NCBI GenBank assembly: GCA_004154925.1
Contig: QJNS01000045.1
Span: forward strand, 310,001-374,000
DNA from: Monosporascus cannonballus
Taxonomy: Eukaryota; Ascomycota; Sordariomycetes; Xylariales
DNA length: 64,000 bases
Direction of reading: 5' to 3'
Below the pieces are notes generated by a model. It was given only the letters and a program-made list of their open reading frames with translations. It had not been told where the DNA came from and did no database searches. The stretch's first letter is position 1. The number at the start of each line of letters is the position of its first letter. The translations under genes were made by a program, and so were the position numbers. Below are positions 24,338-36,861 of the stretch, piece by piece.

Positions 24338-25787
24338 TATCGCTGTTCTTCTCTCTCTCTCTCAATGATGCTGATTGACTCTTCGCGTCGAGCTTATCAC
24401 ATTGAGGAAGTGTGCGTGGGCAAGTACCTAGGTAAATGTCGGCGACAGGCCGGCGGTTCGTTATTACGCCAATTTGGGATCTGAGAGGCCAGCTTTCGTT
24501 GTTTAGGGTACGGCAGCTTAGGTGCCTTTACTCCGTAGCTCACCCACGTTTCAAGGGAAGCTCCACGCATTCGATTGGCAGTGAGCTAACAGGGGGTCAT
24601 TGCACCGGAGAGGGCACCGAGCGTAAGGTGTAGCAGGGACCACCAGGCTGAATTGAAAGTGTGGCCAATCAGGCGGAAGAAGCTGAGCTGCATTTACCTC
24701 TCTCTATCTGATCTATCTGTTTAAGTGCATAGATATGGTTGTTACCCGATCAATGACATGGAAACTTGAATATTATATGCTAGGTAAGTATTGATATACT
24801 ATATCATGATAGGCGGTTCATGTATATTACCATCGAGGTGGTACATGGGTAACAAGTCATTTTTTTTCATTCGACTACCGGATGCAGCTTCTTGAGCAGC
24901 TCACTTTATATTCGTGGCTCAAGCCCCGTTGCGGCGGTACGTGACTAAACTTTAAACGCTAAACCAGACAAAAGGGCCATCGAAGTCAAGGTTAGGAAAA
25001 GAATTAGAGGTAAACCAACGAACATGATGGCAACTAGCAAGGAGGGGATACTCCCGTACAGTTAATAAGTGTCGACGATTTAATTAGTAACTACTAGACG
25101 GACCTGACCCCTATAAAGGGTGAGAAGTGTAAGTGGTACTAATATAGGGGGCCGAAACTGGGGGCTTCCAAACTAGATATGGTCGAAACTGTGAATAGTT
25201 ACATCACATAATACGCAGTTAACTAGTACCGAATTGCAAATCTACCTAGGTACCATGCAGCGTGTGGCTCCTATATACACCAGCCTTACGCTCCAGAACT
25301 TGATATAGCACAAGGTCAGATCGCAGGGGATGTCACGCAATATAACTATCCTTCGGTGCTCATCGCCCAGCCACCTTGAGCATGTCCACGAGTTATTAGA
25401 CGACTTCCATGAATGCACACACTTAGTAAGACGCACATGGGCCCTGACGACGACGACCCGGGCAGATGCTGTTCACTCAAACTCCGCATGAAGATTTCTA
25501 TCCCACCCAGCAGCAATCCCGCGGTCTAGGTAGGCAGCCAGTTCTTTCGTATTGTACACATGCACATAGCAAACCCAAGGGAAAATCTATGTGGCACTTT
25601 TTTGGGGTGTCGCAATCATACACCGAGCCTGCCAGGGAAGCAGGATGCAGCCGACAGGTGCCGTGACTGCGACCAATATTGGGGAACCAGGATGCCCGAT
25701 ATCAGTTCAACCCCTTGTGACTATCCCCAAGTCTATCATTCCGCGTTTCTTCTTCCCATATTACATCTCCATGCAACGCGCTTCCTT
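24338..25787. other. Intergenic, upstream of STT3
   Basis: AT-rich after about 24650, with only short frames. Contains a CTACCTAGGTACC-like motif near 25240. No gene seen. Confidence 0.4.
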
Positions 25788-26309
25788 TCACGCCTTCTGT
25801 TCCGACAGGGCACTGAAATATGCTTCGAGGTCGAACTTCGGGTCCATCGGGTCTTGGTCCACTACGGGAACATGTTAGCATCTGTACCCCTCGCAAGCGG
25901 GAGCTATCGCCAATAGCTCTTCTGCCCGTAGGTCTCGAATCGGAAAACGTACGGCCGCCCTTTTGTGTTGATGCCGAAGCTGGGTTCTTCGACTTGTTAT
26001 ATTCGGCCTTGGCCTGCGCTATTAAGCGTTGCTTGTGCTCGTATTCTTTCTGTTCCGCGGCAGCCCGTTGGGCAGCGCTGATGGACCTCTGGCGGGAGAA
26101 ACCGTAGAAGACGCCGAACGCGAGCGCGGAGTACCGAAGTACCTATATAAAGTGTCGCATTAGCTCTTATCGATGCCATTGGTCGCTACTTGGCAGCAAA
26201 GAAGCTCTGCTACGAGACGGGTGCCAGATAGGGCCGTCGCGAGGGTTTTTTTTTTTTTTCCCCTTCGGCACCGGACAAGACGTACGTTGACTCCTGACGT
26301 AGCAGACAT
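25788..26309 (-). CDS. TIM11: Mitochondrial ATP synthase subunit e
   Basis: Inner-membrane subunit of F1Fo-ATP synthase needed for dimerisation and cristae shape (known for Tim11/Atp21). Small, three exons: 26309-26286 (24 nt, MSATSGVN), 26142-25953, 25861-25788, total 95 aa, a typical length. Introns use GTACGT donors, with branch points GCTAAT and GCTAAC before TATAG and CGTAG acceptors. The joined protein reads MSATSGVN-VLRYSALAFGVFYGF: a single N-terminal membrane helix with the GxxxG dimer motif (GVFYG). A charged helix follows with QKEYEHKQRLIAQAKAEY, then the conserved C-terminal DPMDPKFDLEAYFSAL. No long open frame marks this gene, so it is easily missed. Divergent from the dynein gene. 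Confidence 0.92.
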
Positions 26310-27372
26310 TGGGCCGGTTCTGCCGCGCAAGTCGTATATTAAAGAAAGGAGAGGTCCCGCTGACAGGCACTTGATTGCCAATTGGCCCTTCTTAGGGAGT
26401 TGTGGAAAGAGGTGGGAAGTTGGTTGGGGGTTGATGCGATGGTCTGGTTGATATGCAAGATTTGGGGCACGACGACGTCGGGAGATCTCGCATGTATTTT
26501 TTTCTGGCAGCCGAACGGCCTTTGGGATCTTTCGCAACTGGCAAAATTAGTGGAACGGGCCGGCCGTAAAGCACAAGCGACGGGGGGGAACACACACTTG
26601 AAGTGACCTCATACGCGCGCAGGGTCCAAAGTCCAAATGCGACGAGGAACCGCCAATATAAAATTACCTAGACAACTTCGGGTGTCGAATCCATTCGAAT
26701 TATACCTAGGTAGTTAGTTATTAAGTCTATCCGCAAATACACAAATTGTTGGTCATTCCATAGAAATTGATTATGTTATTAGTTGTTAAGCTGGTGGTGT
26801 GCTTCGTGCGGGTACTTATCGCCTTACTGGCGCCGAGTCCCAGATTATTCGCTGCATACCCGAGTAGATAGCTACCTAGGTACAGGTACTTACAAGTACT
26901 TACATGTAGCTTCGAGAAAGATGCCAAGCACCGGATCGCGCCAACCCCTTCCGTGCCTACAGATTGGTATGCGCAGCATTGTCCTTGGAAGGGAAGGAAG
27001 GTACTGTGAGGTACAGCAGATTGTCGAGTCCTTGGAGGTCGCGCGACCTGTAGTCAGTCAATTGGGGACGCGCATCGACAGAATATCAGACCTACTCTCT
27101 AGACTACTACATCTTCACCCAGGTAGATAATCGACTGGAAACTCATCAACGTGATTCGCCCAACGAAATCAAAGAAACTAAAACAATTACACCATATCAA
27201 CGCCAGCATTTGTTCCTTCCGACTTGTATATCGAACGAGAAGAGTCTGTCCCGCCCTTACGGCTCTCATCTGCCTTTGGAAACCTGAGGCGTCCTTCTCC
27301 AGCCGCAACGGGAGGTGCGAGAACATTGAATATTGGACCCGGCATGGGTCTTTGGTCATTTTGGAGGACAAG
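26310..27372. other. Divergent promoter, ATP synthase e / dynein intermediate chain
   Basis: AT-rich with TACCTAGGTA-type motifs at about 26703-26712 and 26873-26882 and poly-T tracts. No gene seen. The dynein reading frame is open for 74 codons upstream of the chosen ATG without conserved sequence. Confidence 0.45.
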
Positions 27373-29624
27373 ATGCAACAACGACGAGATGAGATTCTGG
27401 CAAAGAAGGCGAAGCTCGCAGAGCTCAAGCGGCAGCGGGCGTTGAGGCAAGATCAGGCCAACGCCGGTAGGGGGAGCTTCAGCGGTCCCAGTGATGTACG
27501 TATACGCATATTCGAACCTACAGAACACGGCCTCTTTGGTTTCTTGTCTTGTTGCTCATCAATTCCTCATCGCAGCTCATAGCCCCCACACCTAGTCGAG
27601 CGGACAATCGGAAGGATATCGAATTCCTGATCAATAGTCTCGTTGGCGACAGTAGACCTGCCTCGACCGGCCCGGGTTCACCATTACAACGACAAAGTCG
27701 ACCCAACAGCATACTGAGTACGGATATCAGCGTAGCGACCTCGGAACTCGCTTCCCAAGCAAACGGCCAATCAGTGCAAGCAGGCACGCCCACGCCCTCG
27801 AAACAACTCGAACTGAGCACGGTACCCGTTCTGACCGTCTTCGAATGTCCGCCATCGCCCGCCAAGGAGGTATTCAACTACAGCAAGGGCGTCCAGACCA
27901 CTGATGAATGGACACCACCTGCCTCACGAGCCCGCGCGTTTTCGGAACTCGAAGAGGATGGTCAAACTACCTTAGCGTCGTCGCCATCCAAGCGATCAAG
28001 CAGACGCATTCGCGAAAGGGAGGAAGAGTTACGGGAGAACTTGAGAAGGGAGATCGAGGAAGAGCTGAAAGCTGCTCGCGAGCTGGTCACTGATGGCGTC
28101 CTGCCTACGAGCTCCGTCGCCACCTCCAACTTCCCCGTCCGGGCTCTGAGCGATGAAGAGCTCGCTGCTCTTACGGCGTCAGACGAGTTCGTGGATTTCG
28201 TCGAGCGGTCTACGAAGGTCATCGAGCGAGCGCTAGACATTAGTAACGACTACGACATTCTTCGAGACTACTCGCTTCATGCGCAAGATATTGAGGATGA
28301 GGAGGACCAGGCGGGCAACACGGCGGGCAAGGGTCGGAGGCGTATCAAAGAAGTGGTGCAGTTCTACGACGACCGGTGGTCCAAGAAGCGCATGGTCAGC
28401 AGTCTCGACTTTTCGCCCACCTTCCCGGAGCTCCTGCTTGCCTCGTACACCAAGAATCCGTCGGCCCCCCATGACCCCGACGGTGTTGTCCAAGTATGGA
28501 ACCGGCATCTCCACGACCGCCCTGAATTCCTTTTCCACGCGCAATCCGATATCCTCACTGCTAAGTTCTCCCCTTTCCACCCGAACCTGATCATCGGTGG
28601 TACGTATTCGGGTCAGGTGCTGCTCTGGGACACGCGAGCCAAATCCGCCCCCGTCCAGAAGACGCCGCTCACGGGCTCGGGCCACTCCCACCCCGTCTAT
28701 TCGGTCGACATCGTGGGGACGCAGAACGCCAACAACATCGTATCGGTCTCTACCGACGGCGCCCTCTGCGTCTGGAGCGTCGACATGCTCTCGCAGCCGC
28801 AGGAGTCCCTGACGCTCCTCACGCCGCCGCCCAACAAGTTCGAGGACCTCGCGCCCACCACCATGGCCTTCCCGCAGACGGACCCCACCTACTTCCTCGT
28901 CGGCTCCGAGGAGGGCCCCATCTACCCGTGCCACCGGTACGACCGCGCGGGCGCCAAGGCCGGCGTCGACGCGCGCGTCAGCTACCGCGGGCACGCGGCG
29001 CCCGTCATGAGCGTGGCGTTCCACCCGGCCCGGGGCCCCGTGGACCTCGGCGACCTCGTGCTCTCGTCGTCGCTCGACTGGTCCGTCAAGCTCTGGAAGG
29101 TGCGCGCCCCCGCGGCCACGTCGACCATCGTCGAGAGCACCGGCACGGCCGTGGCGCCTCTCGCCGACTTCGTGCGCGAGGACGTCGTCTACGACGCCGC
29201 CTGGTCCCCCGTGCGCCCGGGGGTCTTCGCCCTCGTCGACGGCGCCGGCGGGCTCGAGGTCTGGGACCTCGCCGTCGAGACCGAGATCCCCGTCGCCCGC
29301 ATCTGCCCCAGCCCCCTGTCCGCCTCCCTGTCCCTGTCCTCCACTGCCAACAAGGACAACAACGCCACAACCCGCCCGCCCAACGGCGGAGCAGCCTCCG
29401 CCGCCGCGGGCTACCGCCTCCGCAGCCTCAACAAGGTCGTCTGGGAGCCCGGCGAGGGCAGGAGGCTCGCCACCGGCGGCATCGAGGGCGTCGTCAGCGT
29501 CTTCGAGGTCGGCCCCGACCTCGGCGGCAAGGAGGGCGTGCGCAACGAGGAGTGGACTGCCGTCAAGAAGCTCGTCGCGAGGTTGGAGGCCGCCGGGGGT
29601 GGCGCGGCGGGTGGGTTGTTGTAA
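27373..29624 (+). CDS. nudI: Cytoplasmic dynein intermediate chain
   Basis: Links the dynein heavy chain to light chains and to dynactin; in hyphae it is needed for nuclear migration and retrograde transport. Exons 27373-27495 and 27576-29624 give 723 aa. The start MQQRRDEILAKKAKLAELKR is the charged coiled coil that binds dynactin p150 and NudE in this family. Around residue 143, YSKGVQTTDEW contains a QT-type LC8 light-chain motif. A second charged helix lies at about 183-213 (RIREREEELRENLRREIEEE). From about 295 to the end there is a WD40 propeller, with KFSPFHPNLIIGGTYSGQVLLWDTR and VLSSSLDWSVKLWK among the clearest blades. The 3' half has extreme GC bias, so other frames are open. Convergent with NUP159. 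Confidence 0.95.
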
Positions 29625-30512
29625 ATGTTTGTATGTATGTGTGTATGTATCGTGTATCGGCCGTTCCGGGAGGGGTTAGGAAGTCAAGGGGTCTAGACGT
29701 GTCCATGCCTTGTCGATGGAGTGGAGCCCTTTAGAGGAGAAGAGGACCGAGGGATGGAGGAGTTGCAGTCTCAACTTTTTTTGCTTTCGAAGCAAGGGCG
29801 GCGGACGGTAGTAGTTTCAGCCGGCCAGTCGCCCTTGCGTGTTTGTGCTGTTGTCTGGTTGGTCGGTGTCCTGCTATCGTAACCACCTATCGTATACCCC
29901 CTGAGAATGCAACAGCAGCTTTCTGTCGAGCGTCGTAGACATGCTATCGACGTGTGGTTCATGCCGGGCCTGCCTCCATTGATCGGGCAGGCTCGGGGCA
30001 TACCCCCGTGACGGCTAAGCCAGAGCCACCTGCCTCACGACCTGTGCTTGGGATTCCCAGTTGAAACCAATGTAGATTTTTCAACCGAGGATCGTACTCG
30101 AGTACTATATTAGAACCGAAATGCATGGAACCTTATCGCGTCTCGGGTCTCATGGACCAATGTAAAGTTGTACAAGACGGATCTGGGGTGTCGTGAAGAC
30201 AGCCAGGGCTTATTTGGCAAACCACGATTCAGCGACAATACGGATAATGTGGCGTTACGTTTCAGGTCGCAACTATCGTGATAGAACATTTTAATTATTT
30301 TACAAACTAATTGCTATTCGTTACAGTGATCCACCTACTCGAACACATTACTAGTATAGCCACCTGTCGGTTTTTGTCGTTTAATTTCGTCTCTTCTTCA
30401 TCCGTAATGCCTATCCCTATCTTCCTATATCAGAGACCCCATACGGGGCCCTTTCTTGCCTGGCAACCTCAAAAGGGGCAGTCAGCATGCCCCCCTACCA
30501 TATCTGTCCATC
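29625..30512. other. Convergent spacer, dynein IC / NUP159
   Basis: Starts with short TGTA/TATG repeats just after the dynein stop. Otherwise 3' flanks with no supported gene. Confidence 0.4.
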
Positions 30513-33500
30513 CTAAACGGCATCCTCGACGGCCAAGACACTGACGCCCTTCTTCTGCAGGCTGCCCCGGAGCTTCCCGAGGACCGCGGCCCTGCGCTCG
30601 CGCTTCTCCGTGACGGCGGCCCTCTCGGCGTCGCCGAAGCCGCTGAGCTTCTTGCGGGGCGGCGTGCGCGGTACTGCTGCTGCTGGTGTGCCGCCGGCGC
30701 CGCCGCTCAGTCTCAGGGAGCAGGAGCCGGACAACGAGAGCCGGAAGGCGCTGCTCCTCTGCGGCGTGCCCTCACGCCCGGCGGCAATTATTGACCGCTC
30801 GGGCGAGAACAGCGTCGACGGCGTCGACGAGCCCAGCTTCCTGTGGCCGTTCTTGCTGGGCGTTGCTGCCGCGGCGGCGAAGGGCGAGCTCTCCCGGCTC
30901 CCGGGACCGACGGATCCCAGGCGCAGCTTGCGCATCTGGTTCTCGAGGACGTCGACGTCGCCGCTGCGCTTCTCCACCATGCTCGTCATCTTAGTGATAG
31001 TACGGACGACGGCCTCGATGGTGGGCGCGGGCGAGGACGCGCCGGTTTTTCCACCGGCACCCCCGACACCGCCGTTGGCCGAGACGATCTTGGCCTTGAG
31101 AAGGGTAAGGTTCTCCTCGGCCTCGGCTAGCAGCTTAGTGAAGCGAGCGAACTCGCGACGGAGGTCGTTCTGTTGCGCGGCCTGCTCAGCGCTGAGGGGC
31201 AACGCGCGGTTGGCGACCACCTGGTCCGGATCGAGGCGCGAGGTGATGGTCTTCTTGAGGTCCGCCTGCTTGTTGCGGTCGCGGACGAGCTCGCGCTGCA
31301 GTTCCGCGCATCGTACGAGTTTACCCTCCACATCGGCCACCTTAGCGTGGTGTAGAGCGTCGCCGAGATCCCGTTCGAGGATAGATGTGAGGCTCTCGAT
31401 TTGACCAAGGGTCCAGTCATCTGGTGAGGATAGGTCATGCTTCGTCATTTCTGCATGGCCGAGATTCCGGTGGCCCTCGATGAAACCATGGAGAGAGCGA
31501 GCATTTAAGCCAAGCGTGTCAATCATCGAGTTGATATCACGATAAACGGCTTCGACTTGTGCCGGTATGCTGTCCCCAGCGGGAGCTGTTGCACCGGAAT
31601 GGGCGATGAACTCATCCAGACCCAATGTAGGTTCAACGGGAGATTTTAGTAGCTGTTGAATGGCGTCGTCGTCTTGGTCAATCAGCAGCTGGGACTCCTC
31701 TGCTTGTTTCTTAGCTTTGGCTTTTCGTTGCCGTTCCATGATACCATCTTCAGCACCGGCGGCCTTGCCCGCTATCGAGGATCCGGCGCCCGCCTGCTGT
31801 CGTCTCGCGTCCAGGATCTGGGAAGCCATGGAAGGCGTGCTAAAGGACCGTGGCAACTCTTTTCCGAGCAACCTCGATGGCACCGCGTTGCGCACCGGAC
31901 TAGGTGAACGCGGGCTCACGACGTTGGGACGAGGAAATATCGGAGCGTTGCGGCCGATCTCCCCGAATAAGCCGCGGCGTTCGTGGTCCGGCCGAGATAT
32001 CGTAGAGAAACTGCCACCTAGGCCATCGAACGAACTCGTCGGGGTAAACCCCGGAGTCTTGTTCATACCCGTCGACGAGGGACTAAGATCTTTCGCAACA
32101 TCCACACCACTACCTTCGGTCGCCGCCTCAGTGCCCTCATCCTCCTCCGATAACTCGTCGTCGTCGTCGCTATCAGAAAGAGCCGGAGGGGGGTTGGATG
32201 GGAATACAAATGGCTTATCAGACGCTTTCGGGGCCGGTAGGACACTCGGAGGAGGCTGCTTGCTGCCCGGAATAGCAGGAAACTTGACGTCATAGGCTTT
32301 GGATTGCTTCACGGGGTCCGGGGGTAACGGTGCGTCGTCCACGGGCTTCTTGTCGGGGACCGTTTCAGGTAGCGGAGGTATCTTAACATCATAAACCTTC
32401 TTGTTTTTGAGCGGGTCAGGAGGTAGTGGCGCATCATCAACAGCTGCCGGGGACGACTCGGGGGGTAACGGCGCTTCCTTGGCTTCAGAGAGGTTCTTCT
32501 CCGGTGAATCTGCAGTAACGGATGAGGATGACGAATCGCTAATTGAATATGTGGCCTTACTTGTAGACTCAGGAGGCAACGGGACCTCCTTCGATGGTTT
32601 GGGAGTTTGTGCCTCGGCCTTGACCGTCGGGACTTCATCTCTCGGAGTGTGCGAAGTTATAGACGAAAAGGGTTGACCTGGTGTAGTAGAGCCGAATAGG
32701 GTACCGCTCTTTGGGGTTGTAGAAACGGGCGAAAAGAACTTGTTCGGCGCTGGCGTTGATGTTGGTGTGGTCGACTCTGCGCTCGTAGAGGCGCTTGCCT
32801 GTCCGAATGGGCTTTCCGTTGCGGTAGCGAACGGGTTCGGTTTCGTAGGCTGCGTCGTTTCGCTTAGCGCGGATCCGAAGGTTGAACCAAACACCGACTT
32901 TCCTCCGCCGAGTGCCTTGTTGTCGGGCTTGATGTCGTCATCTTTGGCGTTCGGATCCCGCTGGAAACTCGACTGCAGTTTGAATGGCGAGGCTGCAAAG
33001 ACGCTCCCTGCCGTGCTTGGTTTCGAACTCGGAGGCGGGAACGAAGTACTAGAGTCAGTATCCATGGAAACTTCAGGAGCCTCGGACTTCGAGGTTGACG
33101 CAAAAATACTGGGCGCGTTGGCATTTATGTTGGATCCAAGCTGACCGAAACCACCCTTGTTTGCAAAACTGGCAAAGCCGCTGCTGGAGGCTGCGTTGTT
33201 GGAGTTCGATGATCCAAACGCACCGCCCGATCCGGACGCGACACTAGCGAAGGCCGATTGGCCAGAACCGGAAGCTGAAGCCCAGGGTGAAGCCTTCATT
33301 CCAATTCCGCTTGCTTGTCCGAACGCCGGGGCGCTAGGAGCGCCAAAGCTCGGCTTCCCGAACGTAGGAGCCGAGGAGGTAGCGCCGGTGCCCGAGGGGC
33401 TCGATCCGAACGCGGACCCACCGCCCGCGGCTGCCCACGGTGAGGACTTTGCGCCGATGGTCGACGGGCCACCAAAGGCAGGTGTTGAACTAGGAGCTGA

Positions 33501-35024
33501 CGACCCGAATGGTGAGGCAGTCGCGGCCGAGAACGGGCTCGGCTGAGCTGTTTGGGAGGCCGCCGCAGTTGAGGGGGTTGGCTCATTGCCCTTGACTGCT
33601 GCCAACCCTTTGTACGTAGTCCCTCCTCTAATCGATTCCGAGTAGACTACCCACCACGCACATAATACGCCTTCAGCGTTCAGCACCCAATACCCCGGCA
33701 AGGGGCCAGGAGATAAGTCTAGCTCGTCAGCAGGTATCGGTCTATAGACCTTGTCCTTGCTCGACAGATCGAGCGCGGTTCCTATCGGGACGGGAGTTTC
33801 CATGCCGTCACCCATGGGAAGTGTGGCCCGTCTCGAATCATCAGCCAGCTCGGTGGTAGTGAAGACATTGGTGACCTTTTCCGCTGGAACATGGGTAGTC
33901 AAAGGTGTTTTTGACCGCGAGGCCAACCCAATATCCGAACTGGCCGTGGAGGAGAATACGAGTAGGTCCTGAAGGTTGGGGTCGAAGTCTTTCAGTCGTG
34001 CAACTGTATGGTGTGGGGTCTTGTCGCCGGCGAAGGGATCGACAGGAACAGGATCGGAGAACTGCTGGAACTGGAAGTTTTGTCCCTGTCTTGTGATTAG
34101 ATGGCATTTTTCGGTAGGCGGCTGCTGTGCGGTCGAGACGTGACAGGCTATAAATAGGTTGTTCTCTAGCCAAAGGAGAAACTCGACTGGGGCATTGTTA
34201 GCAAAGGATGCAAAAGCAGAATCTTGGAATTAAAAGAACTCACCGAAGTAACTGGTATCCAGGCTGGGTGGCCTTGGGATCTCAGCCTTCACTTCACCTT
34301 CGGGCGTCATCTGCGCGATGGTGCCATCTCCAAGTCCAGCAACGAGCTGCTTCCCTTTGTTGCTCCAAGAGATACAACTGACTTGCTCCCTCAGAACCTG
34401 GCCATTACGGCCTGCGGTGAAATTGCGCTCCTTCATGTCTGCCATCAGCAGCTTTCCCTTTTCGGTGACAACTGCACAGAGTTTCGCCATTTCCGAGTTG
34501 GGATTCGGTACCAACGCCCTGAGAGGTTCTCCATTGGTGGGTATCTGGAAGGCCGGCTCGGTCGAGCCTTGCTGGAGAGCTTGAACCTCGTAAACCGCAA
34601 GTCCTCCTCCTTGCTCTGCGGACATGACCAGGTAGTTTTCGTCTGCGGTAAATGCAAGTTGGCATATGCGTAGGGGAAGGGAGAGTTTCAGCTGAGGCTC
34701 GAATTCTCGAACGTCGCTATCGCCTTCTTGAGGCTTCTCGAATGCTTTTCGGACGGACTCGGTGGATGCTACTACGACGCCATCGGGCCCAGCTGCAGCA
34801 ACAAGGCCCCGGTTCGAAGCAATGCTGAGAAGCGAAGCGGTGGGAGCAGGAGGCGGAGACCATGGTGACGTCAACCGTACTTTCGCATCGCCTGCTAGAG
34901 TAAGGAATCCAAGACCTTCTGTCTGTATGAGTTCCAGGTCGGGCCCCTGTGAGGTCGCTCCTGACCCTGTGGCAGCTCCCGGGGCATTATTATTCCCCAA
35001 GCTGGCAAAGCCACTAAACGCCAT
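30513..35024 (-). CDS. NUP159: Nucleoporin Nup159 (Nup214 family)
   Basis: Cytoplasmic-face nucleoporin that anchors the Dbp5 mRNA-export helicase (known). Two exons, 35024-34244 and 34186-30513, with a 57-nt intron (donor GTGAGT, branch GCTAAC); the join reads TSYFVEFLLWLENNLFIACH. The protein is 1484 aa. Residues 1 to about 420 form the N-terminal beta-propeller. From about 430 there is a long FG region with SAFGSS, PAFGGPS and FGKPSFGAPS type repeats. Around 790-910, acidic Pro-rich repeats recur (APLPPDP ... YDVK). Residues about 1190-1360 are heptad-rich, matching the coiled coil that binds Nup82/Nsp1. The tail is basic. Divergent from PUP1. Confidence 0.94.
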
Positions 35025-35977
35025 CCTGCTTCAATAATATCCCGTGATTTATCAATTATCAATGAATTGTCGCATTTGAGAGGCTCATACGGCGAAGGAT
35101 ACTGGGATATAGCGATAGGCGAGGAAGTGGCGTCGTTCGTAGGAGTCAGAAGAGGCGCGTGTCTTTGAAGTTGCTATTCCGGCTGTTTGTCGAGGGAAAA
35201 GCTGGGACCGTGTTTCTCATAAACCGCCCTTCTTTCGTGTCCCCTATGCCCCCCTACTAGAAAGACATATCTCAATGTTCGGAGTTGTGAAGGCGAAGAT
35301 GGTTGATGTTGAGGCGAATGAAGAGGAAGAAGAAGAAGAAGGCTGCTCCCTCTTACAATCTGGATGCCTGTGCCGTACGTGCATCAATCGCGGCAACCTC
35401 CTCGTAGAGCGAGCTCATTCCTATCTGTATCTTTTTAGTGGATCCCCGGTCCAATTGCTGCAGCCCACATTTAACACGGATCCTGAGTACCTTGGTGATA
35501 AGTATATGGTACCTACCTAAACTGCTGCAATCGATGCAGGCGATATCAGCACCGAGCTCTTTTAGCCTCCTCGAACGGGTACCTGATTCAAGTAAATATG
35601 GTAACACAGAAGGGAGTCCTACCTAATGTTAGGTAGGTACCTAGATACCTACCTACCTGGGTATGTAGTAGCTCCAATCGCGTCCGTACCCAGGTACCCC
35701 AGCTTCTTCTAACCAAAGACAAACCCGCAAGGCAGGCAGCTCGCAGCGTCAGCTCCTACTGGCAATCGGCCATCAAGTCTGGGCTCGCCTCATCCGCTCT
35801 ATCACAGAGAGACCTTCCACTGACAGCACAGCACAGATCCTCACATCCGCCATCCTCCATCCTCCATCCTCCATAATCTGGCGAACCCCCGATAATTAAC
35901 AATCAAACCTGCCGTACGATTGACTCGCTTGTCGCCTTGCCGTACCTCGTTTCTGTTGATTTCGAAGACCCGCCAGC
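35025..35977. promoter_or_regulatory. Divergent promoter, NUP159 / PUP1
   Basis: Contains a dense run of TAGGTAGGTACCTA / ACCTACCTACCTGGG motifs at about 35627-35662 and a CATCCTC tandem repeat close to PUP1. The short frame at 35275-35520 is Glu-rich but has no family motif and is not supported. Confidence 0.5.
35851..35874. repeat. CATCCTC tandem repeat (7-bp unit)
   Basis: Three full copies of catcctc plus a partial copy, about 105 bases before the PUP1 start codon, within its probable leader or core promoter. Confidence 0.8.
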
Positions 35978-36861
35978 ATGCCTGGTTTCGATTTCTCCAA
36001 CTACAACCGCAATGCGGCTCTACACGCACGAGGCGTACCCTTGCCCAAGGCCACCAGCACAGGTACCACCATCGTGGGATGCATATACGACGGAGGCGTT
36101 GTGGTTAGTGCACTGCGAGCACTTCCGATTATCCTAGATCTTGCTTGGGGTTTTGGGTTGACAGAGATATGCGACAGATTGCCGCTGATACGCGAGCCAC
36201 GAGCGGTCCCATCGTCGCCGACAAAAACTGCGAGAAGCTGCACTACATCTCCCCGCAGATCTGGTGTGCCGGCGCCGGAACGGCCGCCGATACCGAGTTC
36301 ACCACCGCCCTGATCTCTTCCCAACTCGAGCTGCATTCCCTGTCGACAGGCCGCAAGCCCCGCGTCGTCACCTGTATGACGCTACTGAAACAACACCTAT
36401 TCAAGTACCAGGGCTATATCGGAGCCTATCTAGTCGTGGCCGGTGTTGACCCCACTGGCACCCACCTCTTCACCGTCCATGCCCACGGTAGCACGGACAA
36501 GCTTCCTTACGTCACCATGGGCTCCGGTTCGCTTGCCGCCATGTCCGTATTCGAGACGCAATGGAAGCCGACCGTGACCAAGGAGGACGCGATGAAACTC
36601 TGCTCCGAGGCTATCCAGGCCGGTATCTTCAACGATCTGGGCTCTGGCTCCAACGTAGATTTGGCCGTCATCACGGCGGAGAAGACAACCCTGCACCGAG
36701 GCTTCGTCACGCCGAACGAGCGGAGTCAGAAGCTGAAGAACTACAAGTTCGCCCGGGGTACGACGGCGGTGCTGAATGAGAAGATCATCACCAAGGACGA
36801 GATCGGAAAGTACGTCAGCGTGGAGGAGGTCGAGGCCGAGGAGATGGAGGTTGATACGTGA
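35978..36861 (+). CDS. PUP1: 20S proteasome subunit beta-2 (trypsin-like)
   Basis: Catalytic beta-2 subunit of the 20S core, cleaving after basic residues. Exons 35978-36103 and 36178-36861 (74-nt intron, donor GTTAGT) give 269 aa; the join restores [22 protein letters not shown] 29-residue propeptide ends at STG, leaving Thr30 as the N-terminal nucleophile (TTIVG). Asp46 and Lys62 correspond to the catalytic Asp17 and Lys33, and Gly74 to Gly45, whose small side chain opens the S1 pocket in beta-2. [10 protein letters not shown] and the C-terminal arm ([17 protein letters not shown]) that wraps the neighbouring beta-3 are present. Confidence 0.97.

Noticed and set aside
27151..27372. 74-codon N-terminal extension of the dynein intermediate chain
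   Set aside because: The family begins with the charged coiled coil at the ATG at 27373; the extension has no conserved sequence and looks like 5' leader.
28233..29734. Antisense and alternative-frame ORFs (263-268 codons) over the dynein WD40 region
   Set aside because: Arg-rich frames caused by GC-rich codons of the real gene.
32740..33546. Antisense Ala/Pro/Gly-rich frames over the Nup159 FG region
   Set aside because: Mirror translation of FG-repeat DNA, repetitive and without independent signals.
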